A stretch of 64,000 nucleotides of DNA from SXVE01 sp036388895. GTDB lineage: Bacteria > Acidobacteriota > Blastocatellia > Pyrinomonadales > Pyrinomonadaceae. The stretch lies in the NCBI GenBank assembly GCA_036388895.1, contig DASVQY010000020.1:62001-126000 (forward strand). The letters are read 5' to 3'. A program made the translations under genes and the position numbers. Shown in pieces: positions 8,879-18,030 of the stretch. Under the pieces are notes generated by a model, which saw only the letters and a program-made list of their open reading frames with translations, was not told where the DNA came from and did no database searches. The stretch's first letter is position 1. Each line of letters opens with the position of its first letter.

Positions 8879-9886
8879 TTAGTTTCTGATTTTTCGCGTA
8901 AAAGCCTCGAAACCGCTCGCGCTTTGAGCAAATTTTTCAATCGGAGCCGCCGCGTCAATTCGCTTCAGCGAGTATTGATTCGCCTGTTCGTCGTTGAATC
9001 CGTATTCGGTCGTTACCGCCGATTGGTAACCCGCATTTTCAACCGCTTTTCGCACGTCAGCGTTCAAGTTGCCGTTCGGGTAACAGAAATGCTCGATTTT
9101 TCTATTTAAAGCATTTTCCAGACACATTTTTGAACGCCGCAATTCGTCGTCGAGCCGCGCTCGATCAATATTAGTCAAAATCGGATGCGTCACCGTGTGC
9201 GATTCGATTTTTACGTTTTGCGCGTCCATTTCTCGCGCTTGCTGCCACGACATCGGAGCAAATTCTTGTGCCGGAAGCTTAGGTATTTCAACATTCAAAC
9301 TTTTGGCGATTTCCTCGATTTTCGTATTCTTCGCTTCGTCGGGCAAACGTTTCAGCTTCGCGTTGATGCGGGCGGCAATTTCAAATCTATCATTTTCGCC
9401 GGTTAAATTCGCCTCGATTTTCTCGCCGCCGGAAAACTCGATTCGCAAGTTTTCAGCCTTAGTCTGACTTAAAACGTAACGCATCAAATCCGTCCAAAGC
9501 CAGCATTTTCCGTCTAAAAAGTCCGTCACAGCGTAAACGGTCGCGGGCATTTCATACTTTTTCAAAATCGGGAAAGCGACTTCGTAAACATCCGAGTATC
9601 CGTCGTCAATCGTGATAATCGTTGCATTCGGCGGCAAGGATTTTCCGTTTTTCAAATTTTCTATTGCATCGGAAAGCGACAACACGCGGTTGTATTTTGA
9701 AAGGTACGCGAGATGCGCGTCGAACTCATCGGCAGAAATTTTATACCGCTCGCGCTCGGGGCTGAAACGATGATACATCAAAATCAAGACGTTCCCGCGC
9801 GTTATTCGATGAAACGGAGCGAAACCGCCGAGATGATAAATCGTTTTGAGCAGAGTTTGTTTCACAAAAAGTAGATGGAAAAACAC
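8879..9886 (-). CDS. Polysaccharide deacetylase (NodB homology domain)
   Basis: The 335-residue protein has the NodB motifs: ATIITIDDGYSD near residue 90 carries the Asp pair (catalytic base and metal ligand), and IESHTVTHPIL supplies the two metal-binding His residues. A later FCYPNGNLNADVRKAVENAG segment matches the CE4 R/P motif. CE4 enzymes remove N- or O-acetyl groups from sugars. The GTG at 9886 is taken as start; a second GTG seven codons inside is possible. No clear signal peptide. Together with the formyltransferases it could swap an acetyl for a formyl group on an amino sugar (inference). Confidence 0.88.
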   Translation of the reverse strand: MFFHLLFVKQTLLKTIYHLGGFAPFHRITRGNVLILMYHRFSPERERYKISADEFDAHLAYLSKYNRVLSLSDAIENLKNGKSLPPNATIITIDDGYSDVYEVAFPILKKYEMPATVYAVTDFLDGKCWLWTDLMRYVLSQTKAENLRIEFSGGEKIEANLTGENDRFEIAARINAKLKRLPDEAKNTKIEEIAKSLNVEIPKLPAQEFAPMSWQQAREMDAQNVKIESHTVTHPILTNIDRARLDDELRRSKMCLENALNRKIEHFCYPNGNLNADVRKAVENAGYQSAVTTEYGFNDEQANQYSLKRIDAAAPIEKFAQSASGFEAFTRKIRN

Positions 9887-9907
9887 AAATTTCTTTACCG
9901 GAGCGAA

Positions 9908-10774
9908 TTATAAATTATTATACCTGGGTTTGTTCGCTTCGCCGACAATTTCCCGCGATTTTCGCCGTTTCTTTAAAATGCGTAAAAGCGCGTCTTTTTC
10001 AGTTTTCGTCGGCAGACGGTAACGCTTGCCGACGCTCGTGTCCTGTTTCGTTCTTTGCTCTTTGCCTTCGGCGATCAAGCGCACGGCTTCGGTCAAAAGC
10101 TGCGCCGAAGGTTCTCTGAGCGCGGCGCGAAAATCCGCTAAAAATTTTTCGTAATCGAGTCCATAACGCGAGAAATCGTAAAAAAGCGGAACGGTTTTTT
10201 GCAGGATAATATCGCCTGTATCAACTTTCGGCGCAACGAAATGAACGGTTATACCGACTTCCTTTTCGTCGTTGTAAAGCTCCCAGAAAACCGTCGGACC
10301 GCCGCGATAAAGCGGCGCGAGACCTTGATGAATATTGATCGAGCCGAGCCGCGGAACCGAAAAAACCGTTTCCTTGACGATGTTCGTGCCGTAAAGAATC
10401 CCCAAATCCGCATTCGCGTTTTTTAATAAATTTATCGCTTCTTCACTGTGATAATTTTCGACTTTGTAAATCGAAATATTTCGTTCGCGGGCGAATCTTT
10501 CCAATTGATCTTGATTTCCTCGAACTGTTTTCATTTCTTCCGCGCCTGCAGTTTCGCCGCCGAAAACTTTCGCCGCAAATTTTTTCGCTGTCGCCCAGTA
10601 ACCGTCATAGCGAATCGAACGCTTTAATTTTTGCTCGAATGTCCGCTGCGGTTCGGTTACGGTTTCGATGAAAACGCCGACAATCTCTACATTTTCAACA
10701 TCGGAAAGCAGCTCGAGCAAACGATTTACGCCGCCGTGAGTCAATACCGCTATTTTCATTTTCCGTTCGTTCAT
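9908..10774 (-). CDS. Formyltransferase-family protein (Fmt-like fold), copy 2
   Basis: The 288-residue product has the formyltransferase signature SINIHQGLAPLYRGG (N-x-H of the triad) and the Asp in KVDTGDII. Its C-terminal part is short and basic and lacks the Fmt tRNA-recognition domain. It shares an ATGA overlap with the upstream GT4 gene (10771-10774), so the two are probably translationally coupled. A second ATG five codons downstream is possible, but the overlap favours 10774. It differs clearly from copy 1 and is likely to have a different acceptor. Confidence 0.8.
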   Translation of the reverse strand: MNERKMKIAVLTHGGVNRLLELLSDVENVEIVGVFIETVTEPQRTFEQKLKRSIRYDGYWATAKKFAAKVFGGETAGAEEMKTVRGNQDQLERFARERNISIYKVENYHSEEAINLLKNANADLGILYGTNIVKETVFSVPRLGSINIHQGLAPLYRGGPTVFWELYNDEKEVGITVHFVAPKVDTGDIILQKTVPLFYDFSRYGLDYEKFLADFRAALREPSAQLLTEAVRLIAEGKEQRTKQDTSVGKRYRLPTKTEKDALLRILKKRRKSREIVGEANKPRYNNL

Positions 10775-11853
10775 TTTACTGATTCCCGATGAGTTATAAG
10801 ATATTTACCGCTGTTTCGTTCTAAAATTTCATCGTAAATTTTCAATACCGCGCTGATATTGCTCCAATCGTCTGCTTTTTCAGTTTTCGGCTTTTTTTCT
10901 CGTTTCGCTAAAAATTCGATTTTTTCGATTAGTGATTCAGCGTCGCGCATCGGTATCGGATGCACGCCTTCAGGTCGCATTCCGTTGTCGGTCGCAATGA
11001 CCGGCGTTTCCAGAAACAAAGCCTCGCGCACGGCAATCGCGTCGCCGTCAAAAACCGTCGTTCGCAATAAAATGTCGGCTCGGTTGATTAGATGAAGCGT
11101 TACCGCGTGCGGCACGTCGCCGGTTAAAAAAACGCGATTTTTATAAGGTTTTTCGGCTATCGCCGCTTTTAACTTTTCCTCTAAACTGCCCGAACCGATT
11201 ATCATCAATCCCGAGTTCGGCAACTTTTCCAAAACCTTTTCCATCGCATCCACCTGCATAAACAAATCGTAGGCTTCTTCTAAAAGGCAGACCGTCAACA
11301 AAAAAGGATTGCTTTTTTCGGCAAACTCTTTTAACCGCGGCGGAACTTTTACCGATTCGTCGGGTTTCTGATGAAAAAACGGACGGATCAAATGCGCGCG
11401 GTCTTTTTTCACGCCGAACTTTTCAAACAACTCGAGCATTAAAGGATTAACGCCGATGACTTTTCGGTAAAGGCGAAAAACGAATCCCGCTCGAGAAAAA
11501 TATTTCGCTCGCCTAGCATTTTCCGCCGCGTATCCGCCCGAATGCAGCGTAAGAACATTTTTGCCCTTCGCCAAAACGCCGCAAACCGCCATTAAACTCA
11601 AAACGCGCAAAGGAATTTCGCCGCCGATGTGGAGATGAAGTACGTCGTAATCGAGCCGGAAAAGCAGCCTTATAAGTTCTAAAGGGCTGCGCGGATGGTA
11701 AACGTCCGGTTCGGGCACGATTTTACTGCTTTTTGCGATGGCGATGACCGAGCATTTGTGATCGGCGCGGCGCAATTGCTCGCGAATCGCCAGATAATTT
11801 CGGCTGATTCCGCCTTCCGGCGGCGGGTATGGTCCGAGCTGTAAAACGTGCAT
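10771..11853 (-). CDS. Glycosyltransferase family 4
   Basis: The 360-residue GT-B enzyme opens with MHVLQLGPYPPPEGGISRNY, where the Gly-rich loop binds the donor phosphate. The second Rossmann domain has LPNSGLMIIGSGSLEEKL, and the acidic pair region AIAVREALFLETPVIATDNG replaces the usual EX7E motif. It should transfer a sugar from a nucleotide donor in the cytosol. The stop codon overlaps the start of the formyltransferase gene by 4 bp. Upstream is a 104-bp spacer of partly complementary words. Confidence 0.87.
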   Translation of the reverse strand: MHVLQLGPYPPPEGGISRNYLAIREQLRRADHKCSVIAIAKSSKIVPEPDVYHPRSPLELIRLLFRLDYDVLHLHIGGEIPLRVLSLMAVCGVLAKGKNVLTLHSGGYAAENARRAKYFSRAGFVFRLYRKVIGVNPLMLELFEKFGVKKDRAHLIRPFFHQKPDESVKVPPRLKEFAEKSNPFLLTVCLLEEAYDLFMQVDAMEKVLEKLPNSGLMIIGSGSLEEKLKAAIAEKPYKNRVFLTGDVPHAVTLHLINRADILLRTTVFDGDAIAVREALFLETPVIATDNGMRPEGVHPIPMRDAESLIEKIEFLAKREKKPKTEKADDWSNISAVLKIYDEILERNSGKYLITHRESVK

Positions 11854-11865
11854 TTCAATAGCTAA

Positions 11866-11938
11866 GGAACGGATAATGGAAAACGGATAATGTTTTTTTA
11901 ATTTTCAATTATTCATTGTCAGTTACCCGTTCTTCACG
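11866..11938. repeat. Weak fold-back spacer
   Basis: The word GGATAATGGAAAACGGATAATG on the left faces CATTGTCAGTTACCCGTTC on the right, its imperfect complement. It lies in the gap between two minus-strand genes (oxidoreductase and GT4). Pairing is poorer than in the other spacers of this type. Confidence 0.35.
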
Positions 11939-11957
11939 ACGGTAAATTTTTCTTGGA

Positions 11958-14105
11958 TCACCTTAAAATCTCGTTTAAATTAAACTCTCGCGCTTCGCCC
12001 GTCCGCGCCGAATCCAAAATCAACAAACAGCCGAGCGTCGCCCGCGTTCCGTCAACAGCCGTAACCGGCGTTTCGCTTCCCTGTTTTAAGCTGCGAACAA
12101 ACGCTTCGAGCTGTTCTTGATAACCTTTCGCCGCGAAAATTTTCGAGCGTCCGTCGCGTTTCTTTTTCTTGACGACCAAACGCTTGAAATCTTCGCTCAA
12201 AACGCTGACGCCCGGCGCGAAAACTTCGACCATTTCGCCGCCCGAAGATTCGCTGCCGACAACCGTGTAAATAAAATTTCCGATTGAACCGTCTTCAAAT
12301 TTCAAGCTGGCGGCAACGTTGTGCTCGCCGAATTTATAAGCCGAAACCGAAACCGGTTCGCTTTCCGTCAGCCAATACATCAAATCAATAAAATGAACGC
12401 CTTCGCCGACAACGACGCCGCCTTGGTCGCTCTCCGCCGCCCAACTGTTTTCGATGCCCGGTGAATTCATCCGCGTTGAAACGACAATCGGGCTGTTTCG
12501 TCCGACTAGCTGTTTTTTCATTTCGACGTAATATGGCGCGAATCTGCGGTTGAATCCGACCATCAATTGTTTGCCGCTCGTTTGAACCGCTTTGTAAATC
12601 GCGCGGCATTCTTCGATGGTAATCGCCATCGGCTTTTCGATAAAAACGTGCTTTCCGGCGTTTAGAGCGTCAATCGCCTGACGCGCGTGGTCTTTGTGAC
12701 GGCTGGCAATCAAAATCGCGTCAATGTCTTTATCGCTTAAAATTTCTTCGTAATCGGAACTCGCGTAATTCGCGCCGAAACGCATCGCGTAAGATTTCCC
12801 GCGAGCGCCGCTGTTCGAGTAAACGGCGTGCAGACTCGCGCCGTCAATTTTTTGCAGCGCGGGCAAATGCGCCCATTTCGCAAGATTTCCCGCGCCGACG
12901 AGCGCGAATTTTATTTCGGCTTTGTTTACAGGCGCTGAATTAACGACGATTTTTCGATTCGGTTTGTATGATTCGAGCGCGTTTTCCTTTTCATTAACCG
13001 GATATTTCAGCACGACAGCAAGACTGCCCCCGCCGTTGCCGTTCATAATCGTTTCATACGCTTTCGGCGCTTCTTCCAAAGCGAATTCGTGTGAAATCAA
13101 AGGCTTGACATCAACTTTTCCGATGGAAACGAGCCGCAGAAATTCTTCCATATTGCGGTTTTCCGTCCAGCGAACGTAAGAAATCGGATAATCAACTCCT
13201 TTCTTTTCGTAAGTTGGATCGTAACTTCCCGGACCGTAGGCGCGCGAAACCATAAATTTCAGTTCCTTGACATACATTTCCGCCCGCGGAATATCAATCG
13301 GGCAAGCGCCGACCATTACGATTCTGCCGCGATCTGCACACATCGTAACACCTTGCTGCAGCGGTTTCGGCGACGACGAAGCCGCCGCGACAATCACGCA
13401 ATCCGCGCCGCGACCGTTTGTTAAGGCTTTGACTTCCTGCACGACAGATTCGGAAGCGATCAAACCGTAATCCGCGCCGGTTTCGCGCGCCATTTCAACG
13501 CGCCGTTTATCCAGATCAATGGCGATCACGACGCCGCCCTGACAGCGAACGAGCTGCGCGACGAGCTGTCCGACCAATCCCAAACCTACAACGGCGACCG
13601 TTTCGCCGATATTGATTTCGGAAAGTCTGACGGAATTCATCGCAATTGCGCCGAGCGTCGTAAAACACGCTTCCTGAAACGAAACCTCATCGGGAACGCG
13701 AGCGATCAGATTGCGTCCGACGTTGATCGTTTCGCCGTGTCCGGTTCCTTCGCCGCCGTACGCGACGCGCTGACCGATTTGCAAATCGGTTACTTTATCG
13801 TCTTTTTCGATAACGATTCCCGCGCCGGAATAACCGAGAACGGCGTAATCCTTGAACTTTGCGCGAACTTCGTTAAATGTGCTGACCGGATCGGTTTTCA
13901 TCATCACGTTCCAGACGGTTTGCAGATGCGAAGGATTGTCGGCGACTTCTTTGACGATGCTGTCGGTGTGTATGTCGGCGGTTTCGGTTCCCGGACTGAT
14001 AAGCGAATAAAAAGGTCGAACGAGAACGTGATTTGACGACGGCATCGGGTCGGCAACTTCGTCAACGATAATTTCTTTCAGACCTCGGCGTATAACTTGT
14101 TTCAT
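11958..14105 (-). CDS. Two-domain oxidoreductase: zinc-type alcohol dehydrogenase fused to Gfo/Idh/MocA
   Basis: The 715-residue protein joins two dehydrogenases. Residues 1 to about 365 are a medium-chain dehydrogenase with the GYSGAGIV loop and the nucleotide-binding motif VVGLGLVGQLVAQL. Residues from about 390 are a Gfo/Idh/MocA domain with FALVGAGNLAKWAHLPAL and the conserved EKPMAI (Lys is the usual catalytic residue). Such bi-domain proteins are a recurrent partner of heparinase-like genes in exopolysaccharide loci. A redox change on a nucleotide sugar or uronate is likely; the substrate is unknown. Confidence 0.88.
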   Translation of the reverse strand: MKQVIRRGLKEIIVDEVADPMPSSNHVLVRPFYSLISPGTETADIHTDSIVKEVADNPSHLQTVWNVMMKTDPVSTFNEVRAKFKDYAVLGYSGAGIVIEKDDKVTDLQIGQRVAYGGEGTGHGETINVGRNLIARVPDEVSFQEACFTTLGAIAMNSVRLSEINIGETVAVVGLGLVGQLVAQLVRCQGGVVIAIDLDKRRVEMARETGADYGLIASESVVQEVKALTNGRGADCVIVAAASSSPKPLQQGVTMCADRGRIVMVGACPIDIPRAEMYVKELKFMVSRAYGPGSYDPTYEKKGVDYPISYVRWTENRNMEEFLRLVSIGKVDVKPLISHEFALEEAPKAYETIMNGNGGGSLAVVLKYPVNEKENALESYKPNRKIVVNSAPVNKAEIKFALVGAGNLAKWAHLPALQKIDGASLHAVYSNSGARGKSYAMRFGANYASSDYEEILSDKDIDAILIASRHKDHARQAIDALNAGKHVFIEKPMAITIEECRAIYKAVQTSGKQLMVGFNRRFAPYYVEMKKQLVGRNSPIVVSTRMNSPGIENSWAAESDQGGVVVGEGVHFIDLMYWLTESEPVSVSAYKFGEHNVAASLKFEDGSIGNFIYTVVGSESSGGEMVEVFAPGVSVLSEDFKRLVVKKKKRDGRSKIFAAKGYQEQLEAFVRSLKQGSETPVTAVDGTRATLGCLLILDSARTGEAREFNLNEILR

Positions 14106-14222
14106 AATGATTTCAAATGATTTTTAGAAGATTACAGGCAGGAGGCGCTTTTTCGCGCGTTTTTTTATTTATTAAACGATACTATTTCGATATAAACTGT
14201 TCGCCGGTTCGGGCGGCTAACT

Positions 14223-15356
14223 TTATCTATAATACTCGCAAAAACCGTATAGTTCCAATGTTTTATTTAACTGATTCGCAAGCGAAAACTTTTCTCGGAC
14301 GATTTTTTTTCCCTTTTCGCCGAATCGAGCCGCTTTATCATCGTCTTCGAGCAATTCCATCAACCGTTTAGCGAACATTTCGTCATCTTCCGATTCAACG
14401 AGAAAACCGGTTTCGTTTTCAATAATAACTTCCGCCGCGCCGCCGACGTTCGTCGCCACGACCGGTTTGCCAGCCGCCATATATTCGAGAATCGAATTGG
14501 AAAACCCTTCGGCGCGGCTCGTTAAAACGCAGACGTAACTTATCGAAAGCAATTCGGCAATTTTCGTGCAGCGCCCGATAAAATGCGTGTTTTTTTCGAT
14601 TTTCAACTTTTTCGCCAGATTTTCCAGATCATTTTTCAATTCGCCTTCGCCGGCGAGAACGAAATGAGCATCGGGAAATTTTCGCAAAACGGCTTGTGCG
14701 GCGCGCAAAAACATCGGCTGATTTTTCACCTCGTGACGCAAGTTTGCCACGAGTGTAATAAATTTCAATTTTTCTTCATCGGGCAGTCCGAATTCGGCGC
14801 AGATTTTTTTTCGATTCGTTTCGTTCGGCGCGACTCTCGATAAATCCAAACCGTTGTAAATCACTTTGATTTTTTCAGCGGAAACGTTATCGCGGATTAG
14901 ATAATTTTTCACCGCTTCGGAATTAGCGACAATCGCGTCCGCCATTTTGAAAATTCGCTTTTCGATTATTTTTTGGGCTTTTGAACGCACGGCGGAAGTT
15001 TCACGCTTTGACGCGATTTTGCATTTCACGCCCGCCAAACGCGCCGCCGCAATGCCGAAAACATTTGTGTAAAAGTCGTGCGTGTGAACGATTTCAATTT
15101 TATTTTCGCGCAAAAAACGAACGCAATTTTTCATTTGAAGCAGAAAATTCGCGTCGTAAAATGAATTTAATTTAAATTCGGGAATTTGTGTCAGCCCGGT
15201 TTTTTCAATTTCATCGAGCAAAATGCCTTCTTTGTTCAAAGTCGCGGCGAAAACATTCAAAGATGCGTTTTCGCGCAAAAGCCGCACAAGCTGAACGGCT
15301 TGGCGCTCCGAACCGCCTTGATGAAAGCTGCCGATGAATTGAAGGACGTTTTTCAT
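14223..15356 (-). CDS. Glycosyltransferase family 4
   Basis: A 377-residue GT4 enzyme: N-terminal MKNVLQFIGSFHQGGSERQA (Gly-Gly donor loop), middle KVIYNGLDLSRV, and the EX7E region EGFSNSILEYMAAGKPVV. The open frame continues 28 codons upstream, but those codons fall inside a 10-bp tandem repeat and read as low-complexity QLSV/FCNF. I therefore place the start at the ATG at 15356, where family homology begins. It probably adds a hexose or uronate during repeat-unit assembly. Confidence 0.9.
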   Translation of the reverse strand: MKNVLQFIGSFHQGGSERQAVQLVRLLRENASLNVFAATLNKEGILLDEIEKTGLTQIPEFKLNSFYDANFLLQMKNCVRFLRENKIEIVHTHDFYTNVFGIAAARLAGVKCKIASKRETSAVRSKAQKIIEKRIFKMADAIVANSEAVKNYLIRDNVSAEKIKVIYNGLDLSRVAPNETNRKKICAEFGLPDEEKLKFITLVANLRHEVKNQPMFLRAAQAVLRKFPDAHFVLAGEGELKNDLENLAKKLKIEKNTHFIGRCTKIAELLSISYVCVLTSRAEGFSNSILEYMAAGKPVVATNVGGAAEVIIENETGFLVESEDDEMFAKRLMELLEDDDKAARFGEKGKKIVREKFSLANQLNKTLELYGFCEYYR

Positions 15357-15372
15357 AAAAAAGTTTACAGAC

Positions 15373-15533
15373 AGTTGCAGGAAGTTACAGAAAGTTACAG
15401 AAAGTTGCAGATAGTTACAGATAATTATAAGAGTTTTCAATTTGTAATATGCGGTAAAGTTTATATTTGAAGAGATTACATATCAGCCTTCTTTGCAAGT
15501 TTTTGTAACTGCCTGCAACTTTCTGTAACTTTC
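15373..15533. repeat. Tandem 10-bp repeat with a distant inverted copy (large imperfect hairpin)
   Basis: Five tandem 10-bp units of the type AGTTACAGAA fill 15373-15422. Three complementary units lie at 15501-15530 (TTTTGTAACT, GCCTGCAACT, TTCTGTAACT). Reverse-complementing the right block gives AGTTACAGAAAGTTGCAG, identical to 15393-15410. With small gaps the arms (about 15389-15420 and 15501-15533) pair over roughly 32 bp, with an AT-rich loop of about 80 bp containing TATAAT-like sequence. It separates the heparinase-like gene from the GT4 gene. Confidence 0.8.
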
Positions 15534-15553
15534 CGGTGCTTTCCGGAACTTTT

Positions 15554-18025
15554 TTAAGATTGTTCCGAAGTTTTCAGAATATAAGTCGAGGGCGTTTTTT
15601 GCGGAATCGTAACGCTAAGAATGCTTTCGTTTGTGCGGACGTTTAATTTACTGCCGAACCGCCGGGCGACGGCAAACTGCAATTCTGTCGGATGGTTGAT
15701 AACGTCGCGATTATCGAGCGTGAAATGAGTTCCGCCGATCATTACGAATTCTTCGGGCAAATCTTCGCCCGCGCTCATTCGCGCCCAGAGAAACCGAAAA
15801 TTCGTGCTGAAAAATTCAGTGTGAAGGATACTTTCATTGGAATCGGCGTAAACGAATAAATCCGTGTAATCACGGTATTTGATAACAAAAGCGCGACCGC
15901 CGACAACGCTCGTTTCGTAAACCTCCGGTTTTGCGTAACCGATTTCGGACGGAAGAAGAAACGTAAAAAATTCCTGCGAACCGGTGCCGCGCGACGAGAA
16001 ACGAAAGAAAGGCGCATTTCTTTTCGCGCCGTAAACAGTCGAAATCGGACTTTCCTTTTTTTCCCAGTCTCCGTTGTCGCCGAAAGTGAAAAGCCGCCAG
16101 CCTTCTCGTTTTTTCGACGAATTTTCTCCGACACATAAAATGCCGCTTCCCGTCGCTTCAATCGCCGGATTCGCTTTGTCGTCGAAGTGAAAATTTAACG
16201 CATAGTTGTGTTCCGCAGCCGTTTCGACGAAATCGCGCACAATCCAATAATCATTTTTGATGAACAGAATGCTTCTATGATGAACGGCGGGAGCGTCCGA
16301 GTTTTGACTGTATCCGTCGTGCGAACCGCGAAAAAAATCAAATCGTTCTTCGGCGATCCACGAAGAAACTTTCGGCGCGGCTTTTGTTTTCCACGAAAAT
16401 TTCTCCGCCGGCATTGACGAAGATTTACCATCAATCGTCAAAGTGTTGTGCGCCGCCGAAGAACGAAAATAATCGCGCAGCTCGTTCGATTCGTGATATG
16501 TGTATGTTCCCGAATCAACCAAAAGCGTCTCCCCGTGCACCGCCAAATCAACGGCTAGCGTATCGGCGTGCCCGTGCCCGCCCGAAAGCGCCCCGACTTC
16601 TCCGCAGTCAATCAAAAGGTAATTGTCCGTGTTCGCCCAACCGTCGCGCATTACGAAATAACCGCCCGCTTCAAAACCGGCGGAATTCGTTTTCGGAAGA
16701 AAAGCTTTTTGTTTTTCAAAAGCGTCTACGCCTTCCGCACCGAGCAGCCAGATGATTTCTTCGGCGGGCGTTCCGGCGACGTATTTATAATCGCCGCGCT
16801 CGAACAAAACCGCGCCGACGGCGAGCGTGCCGCGAAAATCGTCGGGTTTCGCTCCGGTTAAAGGCAGCATTCTGCCGCCGTCGTCGTCGCCTATGATCGG
16901 CGTCGTTCCGTCGGGTCGCGTGATATACATTAAAAAATCGAGCGCCGACTGCAAACGATTTTCCAATTTTTCCGCCGATTGTTTGTTATTTTCAGGCGCG
17001 TTGCCCAAAGTCCTTAAAATCAGAAAATGCGTGTAAAAATCAGCCGTATAGCGCTGGTACCAGGTCGTCTGTTCAAAATAAACGCCGTCGGAAAAAAGCT
17101 GTCGGTCGAGTTCTTTGAGAAGAATCTGCTCGCCGGTTTTTCGCCAGTGTTCGGCGCGTTTGAAAAAGGGCAGCTGCGTTCCGATGTAATAAAGACCGAG
17201 CGCTTCGCCGGTCAGATGCGTGTTCGGACTGTAATAAGTCGAAAGATATTTTTCGATGTGACGACCGTGAACGTAAAGATATTTCAGCGCTTTATAAAAA
17301 AGTTCGGGCGTGAAACTTTGCGAATCCTTAAAAAAATTAAACGCCCAAATCCAACTCATCGCGCGAAAAGCAATTTCAAGACTGCTGAACCAATTAATGC
17401 CGTTCGCCGGAGGATTTTGCTGCATCCAGCTTTCGAGATGCTCGGCAAACGCGGCGGCGAAACGCTCGTCTTTCGTCAGCCAGAAAGCCGCGCCGAGCGT
17501 AAAAAAATGCTGGTGCCGGTTCAGTTCCCAGACGATTTTTTTATCGCCCGTTTCGTCGGTTCCGAGCTCGTCGAACTGTTTCCAGTGTTTCAGCGGCGAG
17601 CGTTTGCCGGAAATCGGTTCGAAATGCCAGTCAACCGAAGCGCCGAAATTCAAATTTGAAAATCCCAAAAGATCGAATCTGCCTTCAAGAATTCTTTCCG
17701 CTTTATCAATGATAACCGGCGCGTTTTTCTCGCCCCAGAAATGACGAAAAACTTCGAGAGTCGCGTCTTTTCGGCGAAACGCGGAAAAAAAAGTAAACTT
17801 CGAGCTTTCCCTGAACTTTTCGTAAACGGCTTGGGCTGAAATTGCGTTTTCGGATGCGTCGAACTGAGATTTTTCGAGCAATTTTTGAAATTCTTCGTCA
17901 GTCGGCAGTTTTCCGCTCAAACCGATCTGCTCGCTGCGGGCGGAAAAAGCCTGTTCGCCGCGCGTGCGAATTTCCTTCCAGCTGCGATTTTTGAATTTCT
18001 TGATTGTTTCGAGCGGATTCGCCAT
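15554..18025 (-). CDS. Heparinase II/III-like protein (PL12/PL15/PL17-like fold)
   Basis: The 823-residue protein has the two-part layout of the family: a helical toroid in the first about 400 residues and a beta-sandwich heparinase II/III domain after about residue 480. The latter holds SGGHGHADTLAVDLAVHG, the metal and substrate motif region, followed by LVDSGTYTYH and SSAAHNTLTIDG. No signal peptide is visible. Family members cleave uronic-acid polysaccharides by elimination. In exopolysaccharide loci next to the bi-domain oxidoreductase they are thought to edit the product, which is the reading favoured here. Confidence 0.88.
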   Translation of the reverse strand: MANPLETIKKFKNRSWKEIRTRGEQAFSARSEQIGLSGKLPTDEEFQKLLEKSQFDASENAISAQAVYEKFRESSKFTFFSAFRRKDATLEVFRHFWGEKNAPVIIDKAERILEGRFDLLGFSNLNFGASVDWHFEPISGKRSPLKHWKQFDELGTDETGDKKIVWELNRHQHFFTLGAAFWLTKDERFAAAFAEHLESWMQQNPPANGINWFSSLEIAFRAMSWIWAFNFFKDSQSFTPELFYKALKYLYVHGRHIEKYLSTYYSPNTHLTGEALGLYYIGTQLPFFKRAEHWRKTGEQILLKELDRQLFSDGVYFEQTTWYQRYTADFYTHFLILRTLGNAPENNKQSAEKLENRLQSALDFLMYITRPDGTTPIIGDDDGGRMLPLTGAKPDDFRGTLAVGAVLFERGDYKYVAGTPAEEIIWLLGAEGVDAFEKQKAFLPKTNSAGFEAGGYFVMRDGWANTDNYLLIDCGEVGALSGGHGHADTLAVDLAVHGETLLVDSGTYTYHESNELRDYFRSSAAHNTLTIDGKSSSMPAEKFSWKTKAAPKVSSWIAEERFDFFRGSHDGYSQNSDAPAVHHRSILFIKNDYWIVRDFVETAAEHNYALNFHFDDKANPAIEATGSGILCVGENSSKKREGWRLFTFGDNGDWEKKESPISTVYGAKRNAPFFRFSSRGTGSQEFFTFLLPSEIGYAKPEVYETSVVGGRAFVIKYRDYTDLFVYADSNESILHTEFFSTNFRFLWARMSAGEDLPEEFVMIGGTHFTLDNRDVINHPTELQFAVARRFGSKLNVRTNESILSVTIPQKTPSTYILKTSEQS

Positions 18026-18030
18026 CTTTT

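Noticed and set aside
15357..15440. 28-codon N-terminal extension of the GT4 gene
   Set aside because: Encoded by the tandem 10-bp repeat and low in complexity; the family N-terminus begins at the ATG at 15356.
17027..17659. 210-codon open frame antisense to the heparinase-like gene
   Set aside because: Shadow frame; the minus strand carries the family motifs throughout.
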